DNA from: Chitinophaga oryziterrae
GTDB taxonomy: Bacteria; Bacteroidota; Bacteroidia; Chitinophagales; Chitinophagaceae
Assembly (NCBI RefSeq): GCF_009758125.1
Contig: NZ_WRXO01000003.1
Span: 620,001-684,000 of the forward strand
Direction of reading: 5' to 3'
Length of the DNA stretch: 64,000 bases
Under the pieces are notes generated by a model. That model was not told the origin of the DNA, made no database searches, and saw only the letters and a list, made by a program, of their open reading frames with translations. Of this stretch, positions 46,469-54,840 are shown one piece after another (positions within the stretch are counted from its first letter, which is position 1; each line of letters starts with the position of its first letter). Position numbers and translations under genes: made by a program.

Positions 46469-47278
46469 ATGAAGACCGAGCCAGATCAATCCACACCCCC
46501 GCCTCGTATTAAATATCTGATCTCAGAGAAGATTGATGGTCTTTTTCTGAGTTTGTACGATGTACATAAGTTTATAATACGCTTTTTCAAAGAGGCCTTT
46601 GCGCCGCCCTATGAGTTTAAAGAGATCATTAATCAATGTTACCAGGTAGGGTACAGGTCATTACCACTGGTGTCATTAACCGGTTTCATTGTGGGCATTG
46701 TATTTACAAAACAATCCCGTCCTTCATTATCTACATTCGGCGCTGCTTCCTGGTTACCTTCTCTTATATCCATTGCTATTATCAGGGCATTGGCCCCGTT
46801 GGTAACGGCGTTGATCGCAGCCGGTAAGGTTGGCTCTAATATGGGGGCAGAATTAGGTTCCATGAAAGTAACAGAACAGATAGATGCGATGGAAGTCTCC
46901 GCTACCAATCCTTTTAAGTTCCTGGTCACAACACGTATACTGGCCATCACCTTTATGTTGCCGATACTGGTTTTGTATATGGGATTTGTGGGCATGATGG
47001 GATCTTATCTGAATGTACATCTAACCGAACAAACAAGTTACACTGCCTTTTTCAAGAGCGCTTTCAGTACAATATCATTCCTGGATATCTTCTCCTCTGT
47101 ATTTAAGTCCGCTGTTTATGGCTTTACAATAGGAGTAGCAGGATGTTACCAGGGATATCATGCAGAGAACGGCACACAGGGAGTGGGCAAATCCGCCAAT
47201 TCAGCTGTGGTAGTATCTATGTTTTTGATTTTTATTGAAGAAATGCTGATTGTACAGGTGATAAACGCAATAAGATAA
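46469..47278 (+). CDS. mlaE: MlaE family lipid ABC transporter permease
   Basis: MlaE is the inner-membrane permease of a phospholipid transport system that keeps outer-membrane asymmetry. The 269-residue protein has the amphipathic N-terminal helix and about five hydrophobic segments. Family motifs are RSLPLVSLTGFIVGIVF, AGKVGSNMGAELGSMKVTEQIDAMEV and the conserved GCYQGY near the end. Its stop overlaps the mlaF ATG by one base (TAATG). The N-terminal 15 residues are Pro-rich. Confidence 0.92.
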   Translation: MKTEPDQSTPPPRIKYLISEKIDGLFLSLYDVHKFIIRFFKEAFAPPYEFKEIINQCYQVGYRSLPLVSLTGFIVGIVFTKQSRPSLSTFGAASWLPSLISIAIIRALAPLVTALIAAGKVGSNMGAELGSMKVTEQIDAMEVSATNPFKFLVTTRILAITFMLPILVLYMGFVGMMGSYLNVHLTEQTSYTAFFKSAFSTISFLDIFSSVFKSAVYGFTIGVAGCYQGYHAENGTQGVGKSANSAVVVSMFLIFIEEMLIVQVINAIR

Positions 47279-48036
47279 TGGATAATAAAGAGGTGATTAT
47301 ATCCATAAAGGACCTGACAAAATCTTTTGGCAGCCTGTCTGTTCTGAAAGGGATCGATCTGGAAGTATACAAAGGAGAAAATGTGGCTGTACTGGGGCGC
47401 TCAGGTACAGGTAAATCTGTACTGATAAAGATCATTTCAGGATTATTAAAACCAGATAGCGGCACTGTTAAAGTATTGGGAGAAGAGGTAGATAAGATCA
47501 GCAACACCGCTCTGCAAAAGCTACGCCTGAAAATAGGGTTCTCTTTTCAGAGCAGTGCTTTATATGATAGTATGACGGTAAGGCAAAACCTTGAATTCCC
47601 CCTGGTAAGGAACAGAAGGAATTTAAGTAAACAGGATGTGAGTAAAGCGATTGAAGAAGTGTTGAATGATGTAGGATTATCACAGACCATTAATCAGATG
47701 CCTTCGGAATTATCCGGCGGACAAAGAAAACGTATAGGCATTGCCCGTACGCTGATCTTAAAACCGGAAATTATGCTGTATGATGAACCTACATCCGGAT
47801 TGGACCCCATCACCAGTATAGAGATCAATAACCTGATTTTACAGGTACAGAAAGAATATAATACCACTTCCATTATCATCACCCACGATCTTACCTGTGC
47901 CAAACATACGGCCGATAAAGTAGCCATGCTCATGGACGGCAAATTTTTATCACAGGGGAGCTTCAAAGAGGTGTTTAGCACAGATAATGAAAGCGTGAAA
48001 ACTTTTTACGATTACAATTTTATTAACGACAAATGA
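47278..48036 (+). CDS. mlaF: MlaF family lipid ABC transporter ATPase
   Basis: This 252-residue ABC ATPase powers the MlaE permease. It has Walker A GRSGTGKSVLI, the Q-loop in GFSFQSSALYDSM, signature LSGGQRKRIG, Walker B IMLYDEPTSGLDP and the switch His in IIITHD. Pairing with mlaE and mlaD by overlaps (1 bp and 4 bp) makes the assignment firm. The gene order E-F-D without MlaB and MlaC is usual in Bacteroidota. Confidence 0.93.
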   Translation: MDNKEVIISIKDLTKSFGSLSVLKGIDLEVYKGENVAVLGRSGTGKSVLIKIISGLLKPDSGTVKVLGEEVDKISNTALQKLRLKIGFSFQSSALYDSMTVRQNLEFPLVRNRRNLSKQDVSKAIEEVLNDVGLSQTINQMPSELSGGQRKRIGIARTLILKPEIMLYDEPTSGLDPITSIEINNLILQVQKEYNTTSIIITHDLTCAKHTADKVAMLMDGKFLSQGSFKEVFSTDNESVKTFYDYNFINDK

Positions 48037-49037
48037 GCAGCTTTAAAAATAACCGGCCGGTAGTAGTAGGAATCTTTTTATTCCTCGGCCTCGTCATCTT
48101 AGTGATCACCATAATGACCCTGGGCGGACAAAAAAAGACTTTCGTAAAATCGATCACCATCAATGCTGTATTTGATGATGTAGGTGGTTTACTGAAAGGC
48201 GGTAATGTATGGTTCTCCGGGGTGAAAGTAGGAACTGTAAAGAGTATAAGTTTTTATGGCGATAAACAGGTGCTGGTATCCATGAGCATAGAACAACATG
48301 CGCAACCACATATCCATAACGATGCGAAAGCCAAAATAGGCTCTGATGGACTGATCGGAAACAGGATCGTGATCATCTATGGGGGTGGCCCCAGTATGCC
48401 ACAGGTGAGTAAAGACGGATTCCTTACAGTGGAAAAAGCGTTGAGTACAGATGATATGCTGGCTACTTTACAGGCAAATAATAAGAACCTGCAGGATATT
48501 ACCACCAGCTTCAAAAGTATTGCCAGAAAGATAGATAGCGGAAACGGGACATTAGGCGTATTATTGAACGACCAGGCCATGGGGGGTAAATTAACTACCA
48601 CCGTAAATAATCTGCAGGATATCTCTGCTAACTTTAAAGCTGCTTCTGCTGCCAGTAAAAATGTAATCGCAAACTTACAGACCTTCTCCGGCAAACTGAA
48701 TAAACCGGGAAATTCTGTCAATGAACTGGTAAGCGATACCGTGATGTATGGTAATATCCGTGGTACTTTATCCGGACTACAGGAAGCTGCCGGCTCCGTA
48801 TCCCGTTTTACAGCTAACCTGAAAACGATGAGCGACAGGCTGAATGAAAAGGGTAATGCAGTGGGTGTATTGTTGAATGATTCTACGTCAGGTAACGCTA
48901 TGAAGATAATTATAGATAACCTGGAATCCAGTAGTAAGAAACTGAATGACGACCTGGAAGCTGCACAGCATAACTTCTTACTGAGAGGGTTCTTCAAGAA
49001 AAAAGCCAAAGCGGAAAAAGCTGCTAAAAATCAATAA
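48033..49037 (+). CDS. mlaD: MCE-domain lipid-binding protein, MlaD family
   Basis: MlaD-like proteins form a periplasmic hexameric ring that passes lipids between membranes. This 334-residue protein has one N-terminal membrane helix (VVVGIFLFLGLVILVITIMT), the MCE domain (residues ~40-120, GGLLKGGNVWFSGVKVGTV), and a long C-terminal helical region with repeated LxxNLQ/TxNNLQDIS patterns. It ends in a basic tail (KKKAKAEKAAKNQ). The longer coiled tail than in E. coli MlaD is common in MCE proteins of other phyla. Confidence 0.92.
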   Translation: MSSFKNNRPVVVGIFLFLGLVILVITIMTLGGQKKTFVKSITINAVFDDVGGLLKGGNVWFSGVKVGTVKSISFYGDKQVLVSMSIEQHAQPHIHNDAKAKIGSDGLIGNRIVIIYGGGPSMPQVSKDGFLTVEKALSTDDMLATLQANNKNLQDITTSFKSIARKIDSGNGTLGVLLNDQAMGGKLTTTVNNLQDISANFKAASAASKNVIANLQTFSGKLNKPGNSVNELVSDTVMYGNIRGTLSGLQEAAGSVSRFTANLKTMSDRLNEKGNAVGVLLNDSTSGNAMKIIIDNLESSSKKLNDDLEAAQHNFLLRGFFKKKAKAEKAAKNQ

Positions 49038-49069
49038 CATGCTTATGCTGCATAATACGGGTATCCTTT

Positions 49070-49576
49070 ATGGCGCCAACACCGTTAAACCTTACAGATA
49101 ATGATCCCCGTTACCTGCGGAAGTGGTTGGTAACCATGCCGGTTAATACGGATGGTACTGATTTCAGTTCCAGGTTCAGACCAGATTCGGCAACCACCTG
49201 GGATGTGGTATTAGCTGAACGTCAGGGACTTATCAACCTTACCAGGAATTTTGGAGAAAGTAAGGTACGCCGTATTGCCTGGCTGAAAACCACCATTCAT
49301 TCTGATACTGTGCAGGTTAGAAGGATAGATTTTGGCTTTAGTGATGAGGTATGGGTGTTTATCAATGGTAAATATTTGTACGTGGATAAGAATCTGTATG
49401 GTACTCCTGTCGCTAAAGAACCGGATGGGCGTTGTTCTATTGAGAATACTTCTTTCAATATCCCTTTAAAAAAGGGTGATAATGAATTACTTATAGGATT
49501 GTCCTATGATTTCTATGGATGGGGATTAATAGCCCGGTTAGATAAATGGATGGGCTGGAGACAGAGTAGGGGCTAA
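49070..49576 (+). CDS. Beta-sandwich (galactose-binding-like) protein, possibly N-terminally truncated
   Basis: This 168-residue protein has no signal peptide. Its centre, AERQGLINLTRNFGESKVRR, AWLKTTIHSDTVQVRRIDFG and FSDEVWVFINGKYLYVDKN, resembles galactose-binding-like beta-sandwich domains that are usually the C-terminal part of longer exported proteins. The abrupt start and absence of an export signal suggest a truncated relative or a cytosolic stand-alone domain. It follows mlaD by 32 bp. Carbohydrate binding is inference. Confidence 0.6.
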   Translation: MAPTPLNLTDNDPRYLRKWLVTMPVNTDGTDFSSRFRPDSATTWDVVLAERQGLINLTRNFGESKVRRIAWLKTTIHSDTVQVRRIDFGFSDEVWVFINGKYLYVDKNLYGTPVAKEPDGRCSIENTSFNIPLKKGDNELLIGLSYDFYGWGLIARLDKWMGWRQSRG

Positions 49577-49603
49577 GACACCTTTAAGCTACTCATCAGG
49601 TAG

Positions 49604-49690
49604 TATAAGCCCCCTATAAGCCCTCTCATAGTCCCCTATAAGCCCTATACAAGCCCACCTTATTTAGAGGGGGCTTAGAGGGGACTTATA
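49604..49690. repeat. 11-bp phased tandem repeat array with an inverted second block
   Basis: Five consecutive 11-bp units start at 49604, 49615, 49626, 49637 and 49648, based on TATAAGCCCYH; the third is degenerate. A second block (49658-49690) carries the same unit in reverse orientation: TATAAGTCCCC, TCTAAGCCCCC and a weak third copy, read on the minus strand. The two blocks can fold into a long hairpin. The array is in a 265-bp gap between a plus-strand gene and the end of the minus-strand pst operon. Confidence 0.7.
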
Positions 49691-49841
49691 TAGTAGTCTG
49701 TTAACAGTTATAAAAAGTTTATAAGAGAGTTTATGTTCTTCCTGTGTTGTTTAAGACGTATCTTGATTTTACTACAAATATGGAGCATCGGGCTTTGGGG
49801 TTAGTCCGGCCTGTTAAATAAGGTGGGACCTTTTGATAGTT

Positions 49842-50603
49842 TTATCCGAAGTGTCCGCTTACATAATTTTTCGTCAGGTCTTTCTGAGGATGATTAAAAA
49901 TATCATCCGTTCTTCCTTCTTCCACCACTTCTCCCAGGTACATGAATATTGTCTGATCGGCTATTCTTTGTGCCTGCTGCATGTTATGTGTAACGATTAC
50001 GATCGTATACTGCTTCTTTAGCTGCACAATCAGTTCTTCTACCTTTCTGGTACTGATCGGGTCTAAGGCAGAGCAGGGCTCATCCATCAGTATCACTTCC
50101 GGCCTTAATGCTACCGTACGGGCAATACAGAGTCTTTGCTGCTGACCGCCGGACATGCGTGTAGCGGGTTTCTTCAGCTCATCCTTTACCTCTTCCCATA
50201 AATAACTTTCTTTTAAGGCACGTTCAATGATGGCGGGTCTTTCTTTGGAAGGAATATCATTGATCTTTAATCCGTAGTTAATATTTTCATAGATACTCTT
50301 GGGAAAAGGATTGGCTTTTTGGAATACCATTCCCACACGTTTGCGTACTTCCGTTACAGAGATCTTTTTATCATACAGGTCCTCGTTCTCCAGCATGATC
50401 TTTCCTTCTATCCTTGCATCCGGGGATAAGTCGTGCATACGGTTGAAACAACGCAGCAGGGTACTCTTCCCGCATCCTGATGGACCGATTAATGCGGTTA
50501 CCTGTTTCTCCGGAAATGTAACGGATACATTTTTTAATACATGCTTATTTCCAAACCAGAGATTCAGCCCCTGTGCAGATAATTTTATAATTGCCTCATT
50601 CAT
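49842..50603 (-). CDS. pstB: Phosphate ABC transporter ATP-binding protein
   Basis: PstB is the ATPase of the high-affinity phosphate importer. The 253-residue protein has Walker A GPSGCGKSTLL, the PstB-typical CFNRMHDLSPDARIEGKI, Q-loop FQKANPFPKSIYENI, signature MSGGQQQRL and Walker B VILMDEPCSALDP. It overlaps pstA by 8 bp and is the last gene of the operon; no phoU follows within the window. Confidence 0.96.
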   Translation of the reverse strand: MNEAIIKLSAQGLNLWFGNKHVLKNVSVTFPEKQVTALIGPSGCGKSTLLRCFNRMHDLSPDARIEGKIMLENEDLYDKKISVTEVRKRVGMVFQKANPFPKSIYENINYGLKINDIPSKERPAIIERALKESYLWEEVKDELKKPATRMSGGQQQRLCIARTVALRPEVILMDEPCSALDPISTRKVEELIVQLKKQYTIVIVTHNMQQAQRIADQTIFMYLGEVVEEGRTDDIFNHPQKDLTKNYVSGHFG

Positions 50604-51441
50604 TATTTCTATACTTGTAACGGATATAAAATGCAGTTAAATTCAGAAAGAATACTACCATTACCAATACCAATGCCGTACCGTATGCCAGTGGTCTCAC
50701 CTGTTCGATCGCCTGGTGCTGGGTAGATAACATATACAGATGATAAGGCAGCGCCATAAATTCCTGGTTCAGGTAACCGGAAGAACCGTTGATGTAAAAG
50801 GCCACACCGGTAAACAGGATAGGGGCTGTTTCGCCTGCTGCTCTTGATAATGTCAGCACCACACCTGTAAGGATGCCCGGTAAGGCCGAAGGGAGTACTA
50901 CATCGCGGATGGATTCAAACTGTGTAGCGCCTACAGCCAGCGCAGCTTCTCTTGTGCTGGCGGGGATGCGGCGTAAGGCCTCTTCTGTGGTGGAAATGAT
51001 ATAGGGAAGAGATAATAAGCCCAGCGTAAATCCTGCGGCCAGCATGGAAGTACCCATGTGCATACCCTGTACAAATAGTGCCAGTCCGAACAGACCGTAT
51101 ATAATAGAAGGTACGCCCGAAAGGTTACGGATGGAGGCCCTTATTAACCTTGTCAGCCAGTTATCCTTTGCATATTCATTCAGGTAGATGGCGCAACTGA
51201 TGCCTAACGGCACGGCCAGTACGGCCGTCAGCAGTGTTAACATGACCGTACCTGTAATAGCTGGTAATATACCGCCTTTGGTCATGCCTTCTGAAGGCAG
51301 TTCTGTAATGAATTGCCAGGATAAAGAAGGCCATCCTTTTGCCGTTAAATCCCATAATATGGCGATCAGGAATGACAATACGGTGCCTGTGCAAAACAGT
51401 AAGGTGAACCATTCTATCACCGGCGAAAGTCTTTTCATCAT
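50596..51441 (-). CDS. pstA: Phosphate ABC transporter permease
   Basis: This 281-residue inner-membrane permease has about six hydrophobic segments and the BPD_transp motif EALRRIPASTREAALAVGAT. Its opening VIEWFTLLFCTGTVLSFLI and the SGVPSIIYGLFGLALFVQG segment are typical of PstA. It overlaps pstC by 4 bp and pstB by 8 bp, giving tight translational coupling. Confidence 0.95.
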   Translation of the reverse strand: MMKRLSPVIEWFTLLFCTGTVLSFLIAILWDLTAKGWPSLSWQFITELPSEGMTKGGILPAITGTVMLTLLTAVLAVPLGISCAIYLNEYAKDNWLTRLIRASIRNLSGVPSIIYGLFGLALFVQGMHMGTSMLAAGFTLGLLSLPYIISTTEEALRRIPASTREAALAVGATQFESIRDVVLPSALPGILTGVVLTLSRAAGETAPILFTGVAFYINGSSGYLNQEFMALPYHLYMLSTQHQAIEQVRPLAYGTALVLVMVVFFLNLTAFYIRYKYRNNE

Positions 51442-52328
51442 GTTGCCTGGTATTTTCTGTAACGGTTTACAAAGTATTCCCCTGCAAGATTGACCAGCAG
51501 GGTAATGAGGAACAATACGGCCGCGATGGCGAATAATGCATAGTAATGGGTGGTCTGATAAGGGACTTCTCCCATTTCAATAGCGATCGTTGCCGTAATT
51601 GTTCTTACGGAATGGAAAAATCCTTTGGGGAAAGCAGAGGCATTCCCTGTAGCCATGAGTACGGTCATTGTTTCTCCTATGGCCCGGCCTACGCCCAGCA
51701 TTACTGCTGCTATAATACCCGGCGCTGCTGCCGGAATGATCACTTTGCGCAGTGTCTGCCACCTGTTGGCGCCTACACTGTAACTTGCTTCCCTGTAGCT
51801 GACAGGTAGCGCCTGTAATGCATCTTCAGTGACGGTAATGATAGTGGGCAATGCCATAATAGCCAGCAGGACAGCCCCGTTTAAGGCATTCAGGCCATTG
51901 GCCTGATGAGCGAGTTTAGCGATTTCGGGGCCTACTATCACAATGCCCAGGAAGCCGATGGCCACAGAGGGCACGGCTGCCAGCATCTCGATCATAGGCT
52001 TCAGTATATTTCTCAGTCTGCTGTTTGCATACTCCGACATAAAAGCGGCTGTTCCTATCCCTAAAGGGATGGCGATCATCATAGCGCCCAGGGTAACAAT
52101 ACCCGTACTGACCATCAAAGGGAGAATGCCATAGCTGGCACGATTGCCACCCGGGTTCCACTGGGTAGCGGTGATGAAATCCAGTGGTTTGATATGCGCA
52201 AAGAAGGCAATGGTATTCCACAACAGCATAACGAAGATGCCGCCAAGGATCACGATCACCAGCAGCCCGGTGGTACGGAACGCTGCTTTTACAAATGAAT
52301 CAATTGTTTCTCTTGCTGCTAATTTCAT
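51438..52328 (-). CDS. pstC: Phosphate ABC transporter permease
   Basis: This is the second permease subunit, 296 residues with about six membrane helices, and the motif EDALQALPVSYREASYSVGA followed by GVGRAIGETMTVLMATG. The PstC segment LAAVPSVAIGFLGIVIVGP is clear. The ATG at 52328 lies 4 bp after the pstS stop; a start at 52397 would overlap pstS by 65 bp and add an unusual basic leader, so the shorter form is chosen. Confidence 0.93.
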   Translation of the reverse strand: MKLAARETIDSFVKAAFRTTGLLVIVILGGIFVMLLWNTIAFFAHIKPLDFITATQWNPGGNRASYGILPLMVSTGIVTLGAMMIAIPLGIGTAAFMSEYANSRLRNILKPMIEMLAAVPSVAIGFLGIVIVGPEIAKLAHQANGLNALNGAVLLAIMALPTIITVTEDALQALPVSYREASYSVGANRWQTLRKVIIPAAAPGIIAAVMLGVGRAIGETMTVLMATGNASAFPKGFFHSVRTITATIAIEMGEVPYQTTHYYALFAIAAVLFLITLLVNLAGEYFVNRYRKYQAT

Positions 52329-52332
52329 GTAG

Positions 52333-53157
52333 TTACTGTTGAGTAATATAATACCCGGATGCCCGGATGATTTTTTGCCCTTCGGCGCTTTTTTCAAAGT
52401 CTACGAATGGCGCTACTTTATTCCATGAAGTGCTGAGTACGAACTGATATAAAGGGCGCTGAAAGAAATAGCGCTGTTCATTAATGGCTTTTTTATCGAG
52501 GGGGGATATGGCTGGTTTACCGCTGCTATCGCTGATCTTCAGTACTTTCACTTTACTGTCGTGTGTGATGTAACCGGCGCCTACATAACCGATACCTGAC
52601 CCATCAGCTTTAATACCTTCCATGATCTGTGCGTTACCGTTCATTTCTTTGGCTTCGCGGCTAAACTGTATCCCCAGTTTATTACGTACAAAAGAGTGTG
52701 TACCGGAATTACTTTGTCTGCCATAAATGTTCACAGGCACGGGGTTGCCTGTTACCGGCTGCCAGGTTTTGCTGCTGCCGCTTAATATTGCAGCAAGGGT
52801 GGGTACATCTATCGAGTCTGCCGGGAAATCACTACGTACGATGAATGCGGTGGCATCTTCTGCGAACACGATCGTTTTCAGTTCAATATGCCTTTGTTTA
52901 AAAAGTTTGATCTCTTCTGCCGTAAGTGGTCTGCTGGAGTTGGCAATGTCTGCCTGTCCGTTCAGCAGAGAGGCGATGCCCAGTCCTGATCCGCCACCTG
53001 AGATCGCCAGGCTGTGATCTTTATTCACCTTATAGAAATGTTCAGCTAAGACTACTGCAAGATTCACTTCCGTGTCTGAACCTTTCATTTTGATTGCTTT
53101 TTGTCTGTTACTGCAGGCAAGCAGCATCATCAGGACAAAACAAACGGAATATCTCAT
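52333..53157 (-). CDS. pstS: Phosphate-binding lipoprotein, PstS family
   Basis: This is the solute-binding component of the phosphate importer. The 274-residue precursor has a lipoprotein signal with lipobox LLAC (Cys15), then KMKGSDTEVNLAVVLAE, the phosphate-loop segment ISGGGSGLGIASLLNG, DIANSSRPLTAEE and YGRQSNSGTHSFV. The start at 53157 is chosen because it begins the signal peptide directly; 53193 would add 12 residues in front. It leads the pstSCAB operon. A PHO-box-type repeat was not recognised upstream. Confidence 0.93.
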   Translation of the reverse strand: MRYSVCFVLMMLLACSNRQKAIKMKGSDTEVNLAVVLAEHFYKVNKDHSLAISGGGSGLGIASLLNGQADIANSSRPLTAEEIKLFKQRHIELKTIVFAEDATAFIVRSDFPADSIDVPTLAAILSGSSKTWQPVTGNPVPVNIYGRQSNSGTHSFVRNKLGIQFSREAKEMNGNAQIMEGIKADGSGIGYVGAGYITHDSKVKVLKISDSSGKPAISPLDKKAINEQRYFFQRPLYQFVLSTSWNKVAPFVDFEKSAEGQKIIRASGYYITQQ

Positions 53158-53333
53158 GGGACTCTCAAAGTGGTAGGCACACAATATAAGCATCGAATGT
53201 TAACTTAATGTGAATACCAATCAGTTCTTTTATTGACGGTCATCATGTATTGGCGGTAAGTGCAGTCGTACTTTTACATCATCGATAGACAGTTAACCCT
53301 GGAAATACATAATAGTTTCGAATATCACAGCTC

Positions 53334-53367
53334 AAAAAGATGTACGGTTCTCCGTATATCTTTTTTT
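53334..53367. terminator. Terminator-like hairpin within a divergent promoter region
   Basis: GATGTACGG (53339-53347) pairs with CCGTATATC (53352-53360), one G-U type mismatch, TTCT loop, followed by seven T residues and preceded by five A residues. It resembles an intrinsic terminator readable from both strands, but it lies between the divergent pstS and AraC genes, where a leader attenuator or an unseen small transcript would be needed to explain it. Confidence 0.5.
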
Positions 53368-53430
53368 ATATGAGCTTTTTGACAAACTAACTTTGAACGT
53401 TTAAACAAAGCAGTCCGTTTTAATATCCCT

Positions 53431-53438
53431 TACCTTTG
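53431..53438 (+). promoter_or_regulatory. -7 promoter box (TACCTTTG) before an AraC gene
   Basis: TACCTTTG matches TAnnTTTG and ends 4 bp before the ATG at 53443, giving a nearly leaderless transcript. Confidence 0.5.
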
Positions 53439-53442
53439 TGAT

Positions 53443-54243
53443 ATGATCCACCAGAATAAACCTTTTCCGCAGATACTCTATTCCTGTTATGTTTCCAGGA
53501 GCCGGGAAGGAGAGCAGTTTGTAAAGGAACATGTGTTCAGCTATCAGCTGGCAGGTTCTCTTGTGATGAACGATGGGGAAAAGGAGTATACGATAAAGGA
53601 GGGCGATTTCAGGTTCTGTAAGAGGAATAACCTGGTAAAGTTTGTCAAGTACCCACCGGAAAACGGGGAGTACAAATCTATCTCTGTCTATCTTGATCAG
53701 GATACCCTGCGCAATTTCAGCATGGAATACGGCTATAAATCAGAGAAAAGGGTAGCAGGGGACGCTATTATCAACCTGGCCTCAGACCCGTTATATAAAG
53801 GCTACCTGGATTCCCTGAAGCCTTATGATCAGATAAAGCAGTCGGGCAATGAAAACCTGTTGTCTTTAAAATTAAAAGAAGCGATACTGATATTGCTGCA
53901 CACAAGACCTGAATTGAAAGATGTGTTATTCGATTTCTCGGAGCCGGACAAAATCGATCTGGAAAGTTTTATGTTGCAGAATTATCACTTCAATGTAGAG
54001 TTGAAAAGGTTCGCTTATTTAACTGGTCGTAGTCTGGCCACTTTTAAGCGCGATTTCGACAAGATCTTTCACACGACCCCCAGTCGCTGGTTACAACAGA
54101 GAAGATTGCAGGAAGCGCATTATCTCATCAAAGAAAAGGGGAAGGCTCCTTCAGATGTATACCTTGATTTAGGGTTTGAAGATCTGTCTCATTTTTCCTT
54201 TGCTTTTAAAAAGACTTATGGCGTAGCGCCTTCAAGAATCTGA
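53443..54243 (+). CDS. AraC family transcriptional regulator (ExsA-like layout)
   Basis: This 266-residue regulator has an N-terminal sensor (EHVFSYQLAGSLVMNDGEKE, KEGDFRFCKRNNLVKF) and a C-terminal AraC domain. Helix-turn-helix segments are LTGRSLATFKRDFDKIF and LGFEDLSHFSFAFKKTYGVA. The layout resembles stand-alone AraC regulators common in Bacteroidota with hydrophobic-ligand sensing, but the effector is unknown. It is divergent from pst and has its own promoter box; no target gene is obvious. Confidence 0.87.
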   Translation: MIHQNKPFPQILYSCYVSRSREGEQFVKEHVFSYQLAGSLVMNDGEKEYTIKEGDFRFCKRNNLVKFVKYPPENGEYKSISVYLDQDTLRNFSMEYGYKSEKRVAGDAIINLASDPLYKGYLDSLKPYDQIKQSGNENLLSLKLKEAILILLHTRPELKDVLFDFSEPDKIDLESFMLQNYHFNVELKRFAYLTGRSLATFKRDFDKIFHTTPSRWLQQRRLQEAHYLIKEKGKAPSDVYLDLGFEDLSHFSFAFKKTYGVAPSRI

Positions 54244-54284
54244 TTTTTAGCGTCTTTGTGTCCTCGTTATATTGTCGCATCTGT

Positions 54285-54292
54285 TACCTTTG
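54285..54292 (+). promoter_or_regulatory. -7 promoter box (TACCTTTG) before a SUKH-like gene
   Basis: TACCTTTG lies 5 bp before the ATG at 54298, which supports this start over the upstream ATG-free extension to 54256. Confidence 0.5.
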
Positions 54293-54297
54293 CATAC

Positions 54298-54810
54298 ATG
54301 ACGTCCCAGCAATTTAAACGTGCCTGGCGAATTACAGACCAGCCGCTTTCTGTTATATCATCAGATATACTCACCCGGTTTAACTTAGTGGGAGATACTG
54401 CTGCATTTCTGACTGAAACAGGGTTGCCCATATATGCGTCCCCGTTTCTGTCTTTCGAATTTGCAGCGCATGAAAAATATCCGGCAATAGGTTTATGCAG
54501 GGACGGCGATCTGATCATAATTGATAACAATGAATTAAAACAGCTGACTGCGAATGGCCTTTTGTTTTTCAATTCATCCATTAATGCGCTGGCAGATTTT
54601 CTGATCATCTACCGGGACTTTGAAGATGCTGTAATGCTGACAGAAGGAGAAGAAGGTATACGTAACAGTTGTTTCACAGATACCCAGTTCAACACGATGA
54701 AAGAACGCATGATAGAAGCAGATGAAAGGGCAATAACAGAAAAAGGGTTCTGGAAAGATGAGCTGGAATTGATGCTGGCAGACAGGCAGGATTATTTAAA
54801 CACCCGATAA
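54298..54810 (+). CDS. SUKH-4-like (SMI1/KNR4 superfamily) protein
   Basis: This 170-residue cytosolic protein has the SUKH-4 pattern: FLTETGLPIYASPFLSFEF near residue 40, then an IGLCRDGDLIIID strand and NSSINALADFLIIYRDF. SUKH proteins often act as immunity proteins against polymorphic nuclease or deaminase toxins. No toxin gene is adjacent; neighbours are an AraC regulator and a PhnA-type gene, each with its own promoter. It could be an orphan immunity gene or a member with a cellular role. Family assignment is from motif resemblance. Confidence 0.65.
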   Translation: MTSQQFKRAWRITDQPLSVISSDILTRFNLVGDTAAFLTETGLPIYASPFLSFEFAAHEKYPAIGLCRDGDLIIIDNNELKQLTANGLLFFNSSINALADFLIIYRDFEDAVMLTEGEEGIRNSCFTDTQFNTMKERMIEADERAITEKGFWKDELELMLADRQDYLNTR

Positions 54811-54816
54811 AAGTAT

Positions 54817-54824
54817 TATCTTTG
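54817..54824 (+). promoter_or_regulatory. -7 promoter box (TATCTTTG) before the PhnA-like gene
   Basis: TATCTTTG matches TAnnTTTG and lies 16 bp before the ATG at 54841. Confidence 0.5.
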
Positions 54825-54840
54825 CGAAAATTTTCAATCA

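Noticed and set aside
49604..49690. CRISPR array
   Set aside because: Units are 11 bp, contiguous and without spacers, and no cas genes are present.
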